46,671 bases of DNA from Flavobacterium sp. LC2016-13 (GTDB taxonomy: Bacteria > Bacteroidota > Bacteroidia > Flavobacteriales > Flavobacteriaceae). Positions within the stretch are counted from its first letter, which is position 1, and each line of letters opens with the position of its first letter. The notes under the pieces are model-generated. The model saw only the letters and a list, made by a program, of their open reading frames with translations. It searched no databases and was not told the DNA's origin. Shown here piece after piece: positions 6,278-14,611 of the stretch. The DNA is taken from the NCBI RefSeq assembly GCF_009707955.1, contig NZ_WMDQ01000021.1, forward strand, positions 1-46,671, in the 5' to 3' direction. Position numbers and translations under genes: made by a program.

Positions 6278-8764
6278 TTATTTTATTCCAAGATTTCCGT
6301 CAAATGTATTAAAGTCATCTCTTCTTTTGGGTTTAACAATCAATAAACTATAAAGTTGGTGACAGATCGATTTTAATTCAACCAGATTAGAATTGTCAAT
6401 TGCTTTTTCTCCTAATTCTATCAGTTTACCATGTTTAGATTTGTCTTTGAAGGCACTTGGATCTTCAAAACGCAAATAATAAAAATAATCTATATAGCTT
6501 TCGTCTTGATTGTTATAGATGTTTTCTAACAAATCTTCGAGTTCTTTTTTCTTTTTACGAATCAAATATTTATTGCTTGACTGCAATACTTCTTTTTCGT
6601 TTTTTATGATCTTTTCATATTCTTCTTTTTGGCGGGGACTGCCTTTTTCAATATAAAAAGAAAGGCTGTCTTTTATATTATTGTATTCTTCAAGCTCAGA
6701 TAATATGTGTTTGTGTCGAACAAGATCATCAAATTCCTGAATGTAGATTTTCTTCAATTCATCGATTTGATATTTTTTATCTGTAATAGCATCATTTTTA
6801 TTTTCTAATGCCTCGTTATAAAGAATGGTTAACGATTCCTGAGATCTTTTTAATTTAGCTAAATACTCATAATTCTCATTGTGTTCTTCACTTCTTATTT
6901 CTTCTAAAATAGTATCTAAAGCATTCTTAATTTCCAATGATAATTTTTCAATCGAAATTTTTCTCTGATGCGGATTAAAGACTTCACTTATTTCTAAATC
7001 AAGAGCACTTATATAAACATCAATGCTTAGATCTCGTGACTCCGAAACTTTAAAATTCAGCTCAATATCCATTCCTTTTAAAAGATCCTGCTCAAAATTA
7101 CTGCCGCATATTTCAATATAGCCAATAGAAAGATTACTGCCCGCCATATTTCCGGCATTTCCTTCAACTACATTTATAATAAGTTTTTGGTCAGAGTTTC
7201 TTAATATGTTTTTAGAACAGGTTTTGTAAATTGTTTTCTTTAGCGGCAAAATATCATTTTTCTTAAAGATAATTTCCATGTGACTTTTTCCTGTTTCCTC
7301 GTCTAATTCCAAACAAATATCATTCGGAATTGGCTGTCCCAGAATACTGTACAATCCGTTTGTAATTTGAATATTCGAGTTGCTAAATACCTGTTTTTGC
7401 TGATTATTGAATAAAAATAACGTGAATTGATTGGTTGTTTTTTGTAATAAAGGAACAAATTCGGCTATTTTTTTATTCGCTTTCAAAAGACCGGTATCAA
7501 AACCACCATCTGCGCGGGTAATTCTGTAATATCCTTCAAATGATTCTTCTAAAAGTACCACAATTAGTTCTTCAGAGTCTTTAGAATGTGGTTCATAAAT
7601 GGTTTCAACCTGAATACTATTTTCTTCAGATACAGGCTCATTTACAACCACTTCATCACTCAATTCCGAAGGTTTAGAACCTGCATAATAAGCTGCTCCA
7701 ATTATTACTGAGGTTGTGGGATCCAGACTCGTTTCTACCTGAATTTGAGTTCGCTCGTGCAATTGCTGGCGTATGTACGGAATGTAAGTAGTACCGCCAA
7801 CAAGTATAATGCGTTCTATATCTGAAAAATCCAGTTGATTTTCTTTGATTAATTTTTCAACCAAATGAAACGATTCTTCAAATTTAGGCTGAATGATCAG
7901 TTCAAATTCTTTTCGACTAATATCTATGTCTAATGAGATTGAAAGTTCGTCAAAATCAATTTCAATACTTGAGATTTCTTTTATCGAAAGTTCTTTTTTT
8001 GCTTCTTCTGCTTTGTAGAGAAGTTCAAAAAAGAGTTTATTATAAACAGGGTTTTCTTTAGAAATTAGTTTTGACCAAAGATTATTTTCCTGGGTTTCTT
8101 TTTCGATTTTCGGACATATTATTTTTTCAACAAATAAAGTATCTAAATCGACACCTCCCAAAAAGTTATTGCCTTTATGATCAAATACTTTAAGATCGCG
8201 CTCGTTAATATTTACTAATGCGATATCAAAAGTTCCTCCTCCAAAATCATAAACCAGCCATTTTTTATCTGATGTAATTTCTATGTTTAAAGAATTTGAA
8301 TAAGCCAAACAAGCAGCAATAGGTTCCTGAAGCAACACTATTTCTTCAAAACCTGCCTGATAACCTGCTTTTTTGGTGGCATTAGACTGAATTGTGTCAA
8401 AAGAAGCCGGAATCGTAATAACGGCAGATTTTAAACTTTCGCCTTGAGCGAAATTAATTAATTCGTTCAAAACCATCGAAGACAGTTCAATTGGGCTGCG
8501 ATTTTCATTGATATCTTTGATGAAATAAACTTCATCAGATCCCATTTTTCGTTTAAAAGAAGAGAATACATTTTCGGCATTTGTTGCGCTGTGTTCTCTT
8601 GCTTTTTCGCCTATTTGAATGCGTCCTTTTCGAAATGAAACTACAGACGGAATAGTATCCTTGAACCCAACAGGATTTTTATAAATACTGATTTTTCCAT
8701 TTTCGTATTTTGCAATTCCTGAATTCGTTGTTCCTAAATCAATTCCGATATTGATATTCTTCAT
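6278..8764 (-). CDS. Hsp70-family protein with inserted domain and long coiled-coil tail
   Basis: 828 residues, longer than DnaK (~640). Residues 1-360 are an Hsp70 ATPase domain: GIDLGTTNSG (7-16), FGGGTFD (174-180) and a VGGTTYIP adenosine motif near 320. A ~25-residue acidic linker is followed by an extra beta-rich segment (about 385-465) not found in DnaK, then a diverged substrate-binding beta domain with EIIFKKNDILPLKKT and LIINVVEGN, and from about 590 a Glu/Lys-rich helical or coiled-coil tail. It ends with no EEVD-type motif. The start is 12 bp downstream of the GrpE-like gene, so the two form an operon. No J-domain gene is in the window. Chaperone or ATP-dependent remodelling activity is inferred; the clients may be the divergent paralogous membrane proteins. 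Confidence 0.85.
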   Translation of the reverse strand: MKNINIGIDLGTTNSGIAKYENGKISIYKNPVGFKDTIPSVVSFRKGRIQIGEKAREHSATNAENVFSSFKRKMGSDEVYFIKDINENRSPIELSSMVLNELINFAQGESLKSAVITIPASFDTIQSNATKKAGYQAGFEEIVLLQEPIAACLAYSNSLNIEITSDKKWLVYDFGGGTFDIALVNINERDLKVFDHKGNNFLGGVDLDTLFVEKIICPKIEKETQENNLWSKLISKENPVYNKLFFELLYKAEEAKKELSIKEISSIEIDFDELSISLDIDISRKEFELIIQPKFEESFHLVEKLIKENQLDFSDIERIILVGGTTYIPYIRQQLHERTQIQVETSLDPTTSVIIGAAYYAGSKPSELSDEVVVNEPVSEENSIQVETIYEPHSKDSEELIVVLLEESFEGYYRITRADGGFDTGLLKANKKIAEFVPLLQKTTNQFTLFLFNNQQKQVFSNSNIQITNGLYSILGQPIPNDICLELDEETGKSHMEIIFKKNDILPLKKTIYKTCSKNILRNSDQKLIINVVEGNAGNMAGSNLSIGYIEICGSNFEQDLLKGMDIELNFKVSESRDLSIDVYISALDLEISEVFNPHQRKISIEKLSLEIKNALDTILEEIRSEEHNENYEYLAKLKRSQESLTILYNEALENKNDAITDKKYQIDELKKIYIQEFDDLVRHKHILSELEEYNNIKDSLSFYIEKGSPRQKEEYEKIIKNEKEVLQSSNKYLIRKKKKELEDLLENIYNNQDESYIDYFYYLRFEDPSAFKDKSKHGKLIELGEKAIDNSNLVELKSICHQLYSLLIVKPKRRDDFNTFDGNLGIK

Positions 8765-8776
8765 ATAATGATGCTA

Positions 8777-9064
8777 TTATTCTACTATAACTACTGCTTT
8801 TTGAACCAGTTGCAACGTGTCGTTTTCTGTTTTGTAAATTGTGGGCCTAATAACTTTGGTTATTTTCTTAGAATTTGAATTAAGAATGTTTGCCTCAATA
8901 GAGCTGTCTCTTTCATCATAATTAGTTCCCAAAGGATTTATAATTTTATATCCTTTTTCTTCCAATTCATTATAAATTCTTTTTAGATTGCGTTCGAAAC
9001 CGTTAAAGTTTTGTTCTAACGCTTTTTTTTCAATTTCAAACAGTTGATTTATTATTGTATTCAT
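8777..9064 (-). CDS. GrpE-like small protein, putative partner of the Hsp70
   Basis: 95 residues from the ATG at 9064. An upstream in-frame ATG at 9094 would add LIYKNPILK-type residues, but MNTIINQLFEIEKKA is a cleaner start. The N-terminal ~45 residues are a charged amphipathic helix; then come NPLGTNYDERDSSIEANI and a basic-hydrophobic strand region ending VQKAVVIVE. This resembles the GrpE head (G-x-x-[FY]-[DN]-x5-E, then a beta hairpin ending in a valine-rich strand), but the long GrpE helix is missing. Nucleotide exchange for the adjacent Hsp70 is the likely role. The similarity is weak and rests mainly on domain order and operon position. Confidence 0.55.
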   Translation of the reverse strand: MNTIINQLFEIEKKALEQNFNGFERNLKRIYNELEEKGYKIINPLGTNYDERDSSIEANILNSNSKKITKVIRPTIYKTENDTLQLVQKAVVIVE

Positions 9065-9167
9065 TTTTAAAATTGGATTTTTATAGATCAGCAATTTACA
9101 ATTTATTTAATATGATAGTAATGATCAATATTATTTTTTATCAATGCCTTAATTATTTTAGAAGACC
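9065..9167. promoter_or_regulatory. divergent promoter region between the GrpE/Hsp70 operon and the paralog array
   Basis: About 100 bp of A/T-rich DNA separates the two opposite start codons, so promoters for both directions must lie here, possibly overlapping. The repeat gatcaatatta/tatcaat around 9122-9145 could be part of a control site. No consensus box is certain. Confidence 0.4.
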
Positions 9168-10001
9168 ATGAATATCATACAATTGTTTTCTTCATTAGAT
9201 TTAAATAAGGATCAGATTTTAGAATTTGGTTCTGAAGATTATATCAGAATTGAGAAAAAAATAAACTTCGAAAAAAAGATAAACCCGGAAATAGATTCGA
9301 ATACAAGTGAAAATTTAATTTTGGCATTGAAAGAATATAAAGAAGAATTTTTCTTTGTGATGTCGAATAGTATTTGTTTGAATTTTTTTGCGCAAAATAA
9401 ATTCTCCAAAGAATATTTTTTTACTGACAATCCGAATATTTCTGATGAGAAAGTCAAACACTTTATTACGCTCTTTTTATCAGTTGACCTGATTTCTTTA
9501 TTCAGTTTAAAACTCTCAAAAAATACTTTTGAAAATTTAGAAGAACTTGATTTTCTATTAGATTTTAAACGATATTTTTCTGAAGAGATTATCTATAAAA
9601 TGACGGTACTTGTTTTCTCTAAACTTGATTTTGCTATTTCTCAATTGGCTGTTTTGAATACTAATAAATATTCTGCCATCATTTATATTAAATTTAAAGC
9701 TTTTTATAATGTATTATCCCATTTTGCAACGATTGAATCAGATCAAAAAATGAGTAATCTATTGTCAATGGTTATTAAATCTTATAATAAAGATACGAGC
9801 AGCGTTTTTTTTGGTTCTGTCATAAAATCGATGGCATTTTATAATGCGTTTAATGAAAATATCACTAAAGTTCTTGCTGAAAACAGCGATGCAATACCTG
9901 CGTTAGAAGAAGATGTTGAAAATGCCATAATGCCACCTGTCGTCAAAATAATAATTGCAATCATGATTTTTGCTGTTATCCTTTTTTTGATATGCAAATA
10001 A
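9168..10001 (+). CDS. tail-anchored membrane protein, tandem paralog 1 of 4
   Basis: 277 residues beginning MNIIQLFSSLDLNKDQ. The body is helical and cytoplasmic in character: an N-terminal LF-x-x-L-x-x-[DN]-K motif, a conserved RIEKKIN...NPEI segment and a 'TSENLILALKEYKEE' block, then FSKLDFAISQL near 165-175 and SVIKSMAFYNAFNEN near 215. A single hydrophobic helix (KIIIAIMIFAVILFLICK) ends the protein, so it should be anchored by its C-terminus with nearly all of the chain in the cytosol. A Cys lies next to last. No catalytic motif is visible and I do not recognise the family. It is the least similar to the others at the N-terminus and is transcribed away from the GrpE/Hsp70 pair. Confidence 0.7.
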   Translation: MNIIQLFSSLDLNKDQILEFGSEDYIRIEKKINFEKKINPEIDSNTSENLILALKEYKEEFFFVMSNSICLNFFAQNKFSKEYFFTDNPNISDEKVKHFITLFLSVDLISLFSLKLSKNTFENLEELDFLLDFKRYFSEEIIYKMTVLVFSKLDFAISQLAVLNTNKYSAIIYIKFKAFYNVLSHFATIESDQKMSNLLSMVIKSYNKDTSSVFFGSVIKSMAFYNAFNENITKVLAENSDAIPALEEDVENAIMPPVVKIIIAIMIFAVILFLICK

Positions 10002-10077
10002 CGCTGAAATTGTTTTTATTCAATTTTACAGAAGAGTTAAAAATATTATTTTTATGGTTTAAAAAGGTGTACTAAAA

Positions 10078-10911
10078 ATGAACATAATAGAATTATTTGA
10101 AAAATTAAAGATAGATAAAGGTAGTATTCTATTATTGTCAACAGAAGAGATTAGGCGAGTCGAAAAGCAAGTTAATGTTGAAAAAAGACTAAACCCGGAA
10201 ATAGCTTCTAATACAAGTGAAAATTTAATTTTGGCATTAAAAGAATACAAAGAAGAACTGTTGTTTGTATTGTCGAATCGTATTCTTTTTAATTTTTTCA
10301 CGCATAATAATTTCTCCAGAAATCATTTTTCAAATTATGATTTGGCTGTTTCAGATGAAAAAATAAAACACTTTATTGCCTTTTTTTTAGCCGATGATTT
10401 GATTTCTTTTTTCAGTTTAAAGTTGTCAAAAGGCTGGTTTCATTATTTAGAAGAACTTGATTTTCTATTAGATTTAAAAAGATATTTTCCCGAAGAAGTT
10501 ATCTATAAAATGCGTTCACTTGTTTTTTCTAAACTTGATTTTGCTATTTCTCAATTGACTGTTTTGGAGCGTAAAGAATTTTCAAATATCGCTTATATTA
10601 AACACAGAACCTTTTATAATTTATTATCGCATTTTACCACGGTTGAATCAGATCAAAAAATAAGTAATTTATTGTCGTTGGTTATTAAATTTTATATTAA
10701 AAAAACAAATACCGTTTTTTTTACTTCTGTTATACAATCAATGGCATTTTATAGGGCAATTAATGAAAATATAAATGAAGTTTTAGCTAAAAATGGTGCC
10801 GCTGTGTATAAGCCCGAGTTAAAACAAGATAAGAAAACTCATCCCGCATTCAGCATCTTTATTGGTTTAATATGCGCTATTATACCTTTTTTGGTAAGTA
10901 GATGCTCCTGA
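10078..10911 (+). CDS. tail-anchored membrane protein, tandem paralog 2 of 4
   Basis: 277 residues, start MNIIELFEKLKIDKGS. It is close to paralogs 1 and 3 through most of its length: the VEKQVNVEKR segment, TSENLILALKEYKEELLFV, the LADDLISFFSLKLSK block, FPEEVIYKMRSLVFSKLDFAISQL and SVIQSMAFY. After a basic spacer (PELKQDKKTHP) a hydrophobic helix (FSIFIGLICAIIPFLV) and the tail SRCS end the protein. The 76-bp gap before it contains a gttaaaaat...ttatggtttaaaa string that is repeated before paralogs 3 and 4, so the whole gene-plus-leader unit was duplicated. Function unknown. Confidence 0.7.
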   Translation: MNIIELFEKLKIDKGSILLLSTEEIRRVEKQVNVEKRLNPEIASNTSENLILALKEYKEELLFVLSNRILFNFFTHNNFSRNHFSNYDLAVSDEKIKHFIAFFLADDLISFFSLKLSKGWFHYLEELDFLLDLKRYFPEEVIYKMRSLVFSKLDFAISQLTVLERKEFSNIAYIKHRTFYNLLSHFTTVESDQKISNLLSLVIKFYIKKTNTVFFTSVIQSMAFYRAINENINEVLAKNGAAVYKPELKQDKKTHPAFSIFIGLICAIIPFLVSRCS

Positions 10912-10982
10912 TTTATTTTTTTGTTTAAGCTTTTGCAAGTGTTAAAAAGATTATGTTTGTGTTTCAAAAACTAGTATTAAGA

Positions 10983-11831
10983 ATGAACATAATAGAATTA
11001 TTTGATGAATTAAAAATAGACAAAAGCAATATTCTATTATTTTCAACAGAAGACATTAAACGAGTCGAAAAGCAAGTTAATGCTGAGAAAAGAATAAATA
11101 CGGAAATAGATTCTAAAACAAGTGAAAATTTAATTACTGTATTGAAAGAATACAAAGAAGAGCTGTTGTTCGTAATGTCAAATCATATTCTTTTTAATTT
11201 TTTCACACATAATAATTTCTCCAAAAATGATTTTTCAAATTACAATCTGACGGTTTCTGATGAAAAAATTAAAGGCTTTATTTCTCTTTTTTTAGCAGAT
11301 GATTTGATTTCTTTTTTCAGTTTTAAACTTTCAAAAAACACTTATGATAATTTACAGGAACTTAACCTTCTCTTAGATTTAAAAAGCTATTTTCCTGAAG
11401 AGATTATCTACAAAATGGCTTCACTTGTTTTTTCTAAACTTGATTTTGCTGTTTCTCAGTTATCTGTTTCGACCACAAGTGATTTTTCTAATATTGGATA
11501 TATTAAATACAGCACTTTTTATGATTTACTATCTCATTTTGCAACGGTTGAATTAGATAGAAAAATGGATAATCTCTTATTATTGGTTGTTAGATCTTAT
11601 AAAAAAAATCCGAGCAACATTTTTTTTATAAGTGTCATAAAATCGATGGCATTTTATAATGCTTTTAATGAAAAGATGACTAAAACTCTGGTTAATAATA
11701 AAGATCTTTTACTTGCATCAATAAAAGATAATGAGAATGAGAATGACAGCGAAAAAGTATATCGTGTTATACAAATAGTTCTTGTTGTTATCTTTCTTTT
11801 GGTAGTTTTAAATAAATCTGCATGCCACTAA
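10983..11831 (+). CDS. tail-anchored membrane protein, tandem paralog 3 of 4
   Basis: 282 residues from the ATG at 10983, chosen because MNIIELFDELKIDK aligns with the other paralogs; an ATG at 10953 lies in the duplicated leader. It has the same block order as paralog 2 (VEKQVNAEKR, TSENLI, LADDLISFFS, VFSKLDFAVSQLS, SVIKSMAFYNAFNE). An acidic Asn/Glu-rich stretch replaces the basic spacer, followed by a membrane helix (VIQIVLVVIFLLVVL) and NKSACH. The spacer charge thus differs between paralogs while the flanking blocks are kept. No known domain. Confidence 0.7.
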   Translation: MNIIELFDELKIDKSNILLFSTEDIKRVEKQVNAEKRINTEIDSKTSENLITVLKEYKEELLFVMSNHILFNFFTHNNFSKNDFSNYNLTVSDEKIKGFISLFLADDLISFFSFKLSKNTYDNLQELNLLLDLKSYFPEEIIYKMASLVFSKLDFAVSQLSVSTTSDFSNIGYIKYSTFYDLLSHFATVELDRKMDNLLLLVVRSYKKNPSNIFFISVIKSMAFYNAFNEKMTKTLVNNKDLLLASIKDNENENDSEKVYRVIQIVLVVIFLLVVLNKSACH

Positions 11832-11905
11832 AATTTATTTTTTTGTTCAATCTTTTGCAAAAGAGTTAAAAAGGTTATGTTTGTGCTTTAAAATTAGCAT
11901 TAAGG

Positions 11906-12751
11906 ATGAACATAATAGAGTTATTTGAAGAATTAAAGATAGATAAAAACAATATTCTATTATTTTCGCCAGAAGACATAATTCGAGTAGAAAAGCAAGT
12001 TAATGTTGAAAAAAGAATTAATCCGGATATAGATGTTAATGTCGCCAATAATCTGATTTTGGCTTTAAAAGAATATCGTGAAGAACTTTATTTTATAGCT
12101 TCAAACCGAATTTTGTATAGTTTGTTTTCGAAAAAAAATTATTCCAGGCATAATTTTCCTTCACCTCAAAGAGAATATGATTCTGAAAAGATTCAGTCCT
12201 TTATAAATCAATTTCTTAATGATGATTTAGTCTTGTTTTTTGATCAGCATTTATCTCAGAATAAATTTGATTTCATCAATGATATTTTTGATTATAAAGA
12301 CTGTTTTCCTGAAGATGCACTTTTTCAATTGAATAAAAAACTAAACGGAAAACTTGACGCTATACTCGTAAATTTGAGCCAAAACAATTCAGAAAACAAT
12401 GCTGCAATTGCGTATGTAGAATATAGAAGTTTTTTTGTTTTGTTGTCCTATTTTAGTTCTATCGAGATCGATAATAAAATTAGAAGTCTTGTAAACATTG
12501 TTTCAGTACGTTATAATGCCAATAAATTATCTGATTTTTATATGGGCTGTATATCGGCAATGCAGGGATATGTTGCCTATGATCCCAGTTTAACTGATAT
12601 TTTGGTCAGAAATAGAGAAGCGGTTGTTTCTAACAGTATTGACAGAGACTCATCAGGTGATTCATCGGGCATGTCCGGAAAAACTATTTTTTTCATCGTA
12701 CTTGCTCTTATAAAAGTAGTGGCTCTTTTTGCTAAATGCTCCAGCCATTAA
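11906..12751 (+). CDS. tail-anchored membrane protein, tandem paralog 4 of 4 (divergent)
   Basis: 281 residues. The first ~80 residues (MNIIELFEELKIDKNN, VEKQVNVEKR, NLILALKEYREEL) are close to paralogs 2 and 3. The middle diverges strongly (SPQREYDSEKIQSFINQF, then YKDCFPEDALFQLNKK) while keeping the overall pattern. A Ser/Gly-rich linker (DRDSSGDSSGMSG) leads to a C-terminal helix (TIFFIVLALIKVVALF) and the tail AKCSSH. A conserved start with a variable middle suggests that the N-terminus contacts a shared partner and the middle is free to change. Last gene of the array. Confidence 0.7.
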   Translation: MNIIELFEELKIDKNNILLFSPEDIIRVEKQVNVEKRINPDIDVNVANNLILALKEYREELYFIASNRILYSLFSKKNYSRHNFPSPQREYDSEKIQSFINQFLNDDLVLFFDQHLSQNKFDFINDIFDYKDCFPEDALFQLNKKLNGKLDAILVNLSQNNSENNAAIAYVEYRSFFVLLSYFSSIEIDNKIRSLVNIVSVRYNANKLSDFYMGCISAMQGYVAYDPSLTDILVRNREAVVSNSIDRDSSGDSSGMSGKTIFFIVLALIKVVALFAKCSSH

Positions 12752-12800
12752 TTTTATGCACTGATTTTAATAGTAAAATAAAAGGCATGATGATTTATAA

Positions 12801-12916
12801 TGGAAAAATTATATATTTGAAAATAAAGAATGTGTAATACTTATCGCATATATCTGCCTCGATTTGAGCCGCTTTGTGTGGTTTTGTTATACATATAAAT
12901 AAGTTTTTGGCAATTT
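12801..12916 (+). repeat. dispersed repeat with promoter-like box, copy A
   Basis: About 115 bp matching copy B at 15380-15495 at roughly three bases in four or better. It shares atatatttgaaa, cttatcRcaYatatct and tggttttgttaYacatataa. It includes TATATTTG (12812-12819), a fit to the Bacteroidota -7 consensus TAnnTTTG, and ends ~40 bp before the DUF5694-like start. Confidence 0.65.
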
Positions 12917-12953
12917 GGCGGAATGACAATAATAGAAAATAAACTAAAAAAAA

Positions 12954-13769
12954 ATGACTTTCATTAAAACAATTTCTACATTTTTAATTACGCTTTTAAT
13001 TGTAACAACAACTTTTGGACAAGAGTCTAAACATAAAACTAAAATCTTGTTAATCGGGACAATTCACTTCGAAACGCCTCATACAGATAATTTTGAACTA
13101 AAGACAGACGATTTTTTAAGTGCTAAGCGACAAAGTGAATTAGAAGATTTAACGAATGTTCTGTCTCAAACAAAAGCGACTAAAGTGATGATTGAAAAGC
13201 CATTTGAAAATCAACGTTCTAGCGATAGTTTGTATAATTTATATTTAACAGGTCATTATAAACTTACAGTTTCAGAAAGAGAACAAATTGGTTTTAGGTT
13301 AGGTAAAAAATTAAAATTAAATCAAATAAACTGTATCGACAAATTCTATGCAATGCACGATAGCTTAATGGCTGCAACCGCAAAAGAAAATAATCAACTT
13401 TATTTGCTAAAAGATTTAGGAACTCAGGCAAATGCAATGATAAGTGATTTTGATAATCAATTGAAAAAAGGTACGATAACCGAAGTTTTAAAATACATAA
13501 ATAAACCTGAGGAATTAAAAAGAAATTTATCAATTTATCTAAAATATATAGCAAAAATTGGAGCAGGTAAAAATTTTGCAGGAGCAGAATCTGTATCAGA
13601 TTGGTATTTAAGAAATCTTGCTATTTACGCTAATATAACGAATCAAATAAGTGCAAATGACAAATATGTTATACTAATATTTGGACAAGGACATATTCCT
13701 ATATTAAAACACTTACTACAAAATAACGACGACTTTGAACTCGTTGAATTAAATAGTGTACTAAAATAA
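12954..13769 (+). CDS. exported DUF5694-like protein (TraB/TIKI-type fold)
   Basis: 271 residues. A signal peptide covers about 1-22 (ISTFLITLLIVTTTFG, then QES). The mature part begins KILLIGTIHFETPH (about 31-44), has EKPF in the middle (MIEKPFENQRSSD) and ends with IFGQGHIPILKHLL. The GxxH, E-x-P and G-x-GH triplet is the layout of DUF5694 and of the wider TraB/TIKI/erythromycin-esterase-like fold, where His and Glu residues form a putative metal or active site. It should be periplasmic or surface exposed. The gene sits directly behind repeat copy A, which probably supplies its promoter. The reaction is unknown. Confidence 0.7.
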   Translation: MTFIKTISTFLITLLIVTTTFGQESKHKTKILLIGTIHFETPHTDNFELKTDDFLSAKRQSELEDLTNVLSQTKATKVMIEKPFENQRSSDSLYNLYLTGHYKLTVSEREQIGFRLGKKLKLNQINCIDKFYAMHDSLMAATAKENNQLYLLKDLGTQANAMISDFDNQLKKGTITEVLKYINKPEELKRNLSIYLKYIAKIGAGKNFAGAESVSDWYLRNLAIYANITNQISANDKYVILIFGQGHIPILKHLLQNNDDFELVELNSVLK

Positions 13770-13810
13770 ACTACCACCAATAAATAGAGTTAAAATTACA
13801 AAACTAAATT

Positions 13811-14518
13811 ATGCAAGAAGAAGTACAAAAACATACTCAAAAAATTTACAGAACTGCGAAAAATACAGAACACACTTTGGGAGAGAAAGTGAAAGAAATC
13901 ATCATAGAAATTTTTATAATCGTTTTTGCTGTAACGCTTTCAATAGGATTACACAGTTGGAGTGAACACAGGTATCAACAAGAAGAGGTATCCGCGTTTC
14001 TTGCTAATTTAAAGAATGATTTAAAGAATGACATAGAAAACATTGACAATGAAAAGGAAGCTTACCAAAAGTCAAACATGGAATATGAAAAAATTTTAGC
14101 ATTAACGCCTCTCCAACTTGACCGTATTTATAAATCTAAAAATAAGGTTAATTTCCCAATTTATTCACATGGACCAAAAATGAATATTGCTAATTATGAA
14201 GGTTTTAAGTCAAGTGGTAAAATAGGCTACATTGAAGACGAAAAATTAAAACAGAAAATCTTGAATTATTACCAAATATTTGTACCGGCAGTTAATGAAG
14301 TTGATAAATATTATAATGATTTTCTATTTAAGAGTTTTGATAAAATGATAGAAAATGCTGATAAACCTGAAGAGAAATTATATTCGGACCCAAAATTTAA
14401 AAAGACAATAGAATTTCTTGTTAGACTAGGTAAGAATAACATAAGAGTTTACAACGAAAATACAAAACCATTAGCAATTGAACTTATTAAAGAAATTGAA
14501 AAAGAGTTGAATAAATAA
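13811..14518 (+). CDS. single-pass membrane protein, DUF6090-like
   Basis: 235 residues. After a polar N-terminus (~30 residues) there is one membrane helix (about 33-52, EIIIEIFIIVFAVTLSIGL) followed by HSWSEHRYQQEEVSAFLANL. The pattern of a helix, then a W-x-E motif and a long charged domain, resembles the DUF6090 family of Bacteroidota. The region after the helix is predicted helical and rich in Lys/Asp, with an NYEGFKSSGKIGYIED stretch typical of the family. It lies 41 bp after the DUF5694-like gene and is probably in the same transcript. Function unknown. Confidence 0.55.
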   Translation: MQEEVQKHTQKIYRTAKNTEHTLGEKVKEIIIEIFIIVFAVTLSIGLHSWSEHRYQQEEVSAFLANLKNDLKNDIENIDNEKEAYQKSNMEYEKILALTPLQLDRIYKSKNKVNFPIYSHGPKMNIANYEGFKSSGKIGYIEDEKLKQKILNYYQIFVPAVNEVDKYYNDFLFKSFDKMIENADKPEEKLYSDPKFKKTIEFLVRLGKNNIRVYNENTKPLAIELIKEIEKELNK

Positions 14519-14528
14519 AAAAGCGAAT

Positions 14529-14589
14529 GCATAACTGCCGTTTGGTAATGTGGCAAGTTAGTGCCTGCTGTACTCGTAGAACGTTATGC
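14529..14589 (+). repeat. attC-like inverted-repeat pair between cargo genes
   Basis: gcataac (14529-14535) and gttatgc (14583-14589) are exact reverse complements 47 bp apart, giving a 61-bp unit whose outer boxes resemble integron R boxes (GTTRRRY with one mismatch). The inner L-box pairing is not clear. It lies between the stop of one small gene and the start of the next, as cassette recombination sites do. No integrase is present in the window. Confidence 0.3.
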
Positions 14590-14611
14590 GACAGCTTAAA
14601 ACAACAACAAC

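Noticed and set aside
10953..10982. Upstream ATG for paralog 3
   Set aside because: The added codons lie in the duplicated leader; the ATG at 10983 aligns with the other three paralogs.
9168..12751. Paralog array as pore-forming toxins or a known abortive-infection family
   Set aside because: No recognisable toxin, nuclease or nucleotide-binding motif; only one terminal membrane helix each. Kept as unknown.
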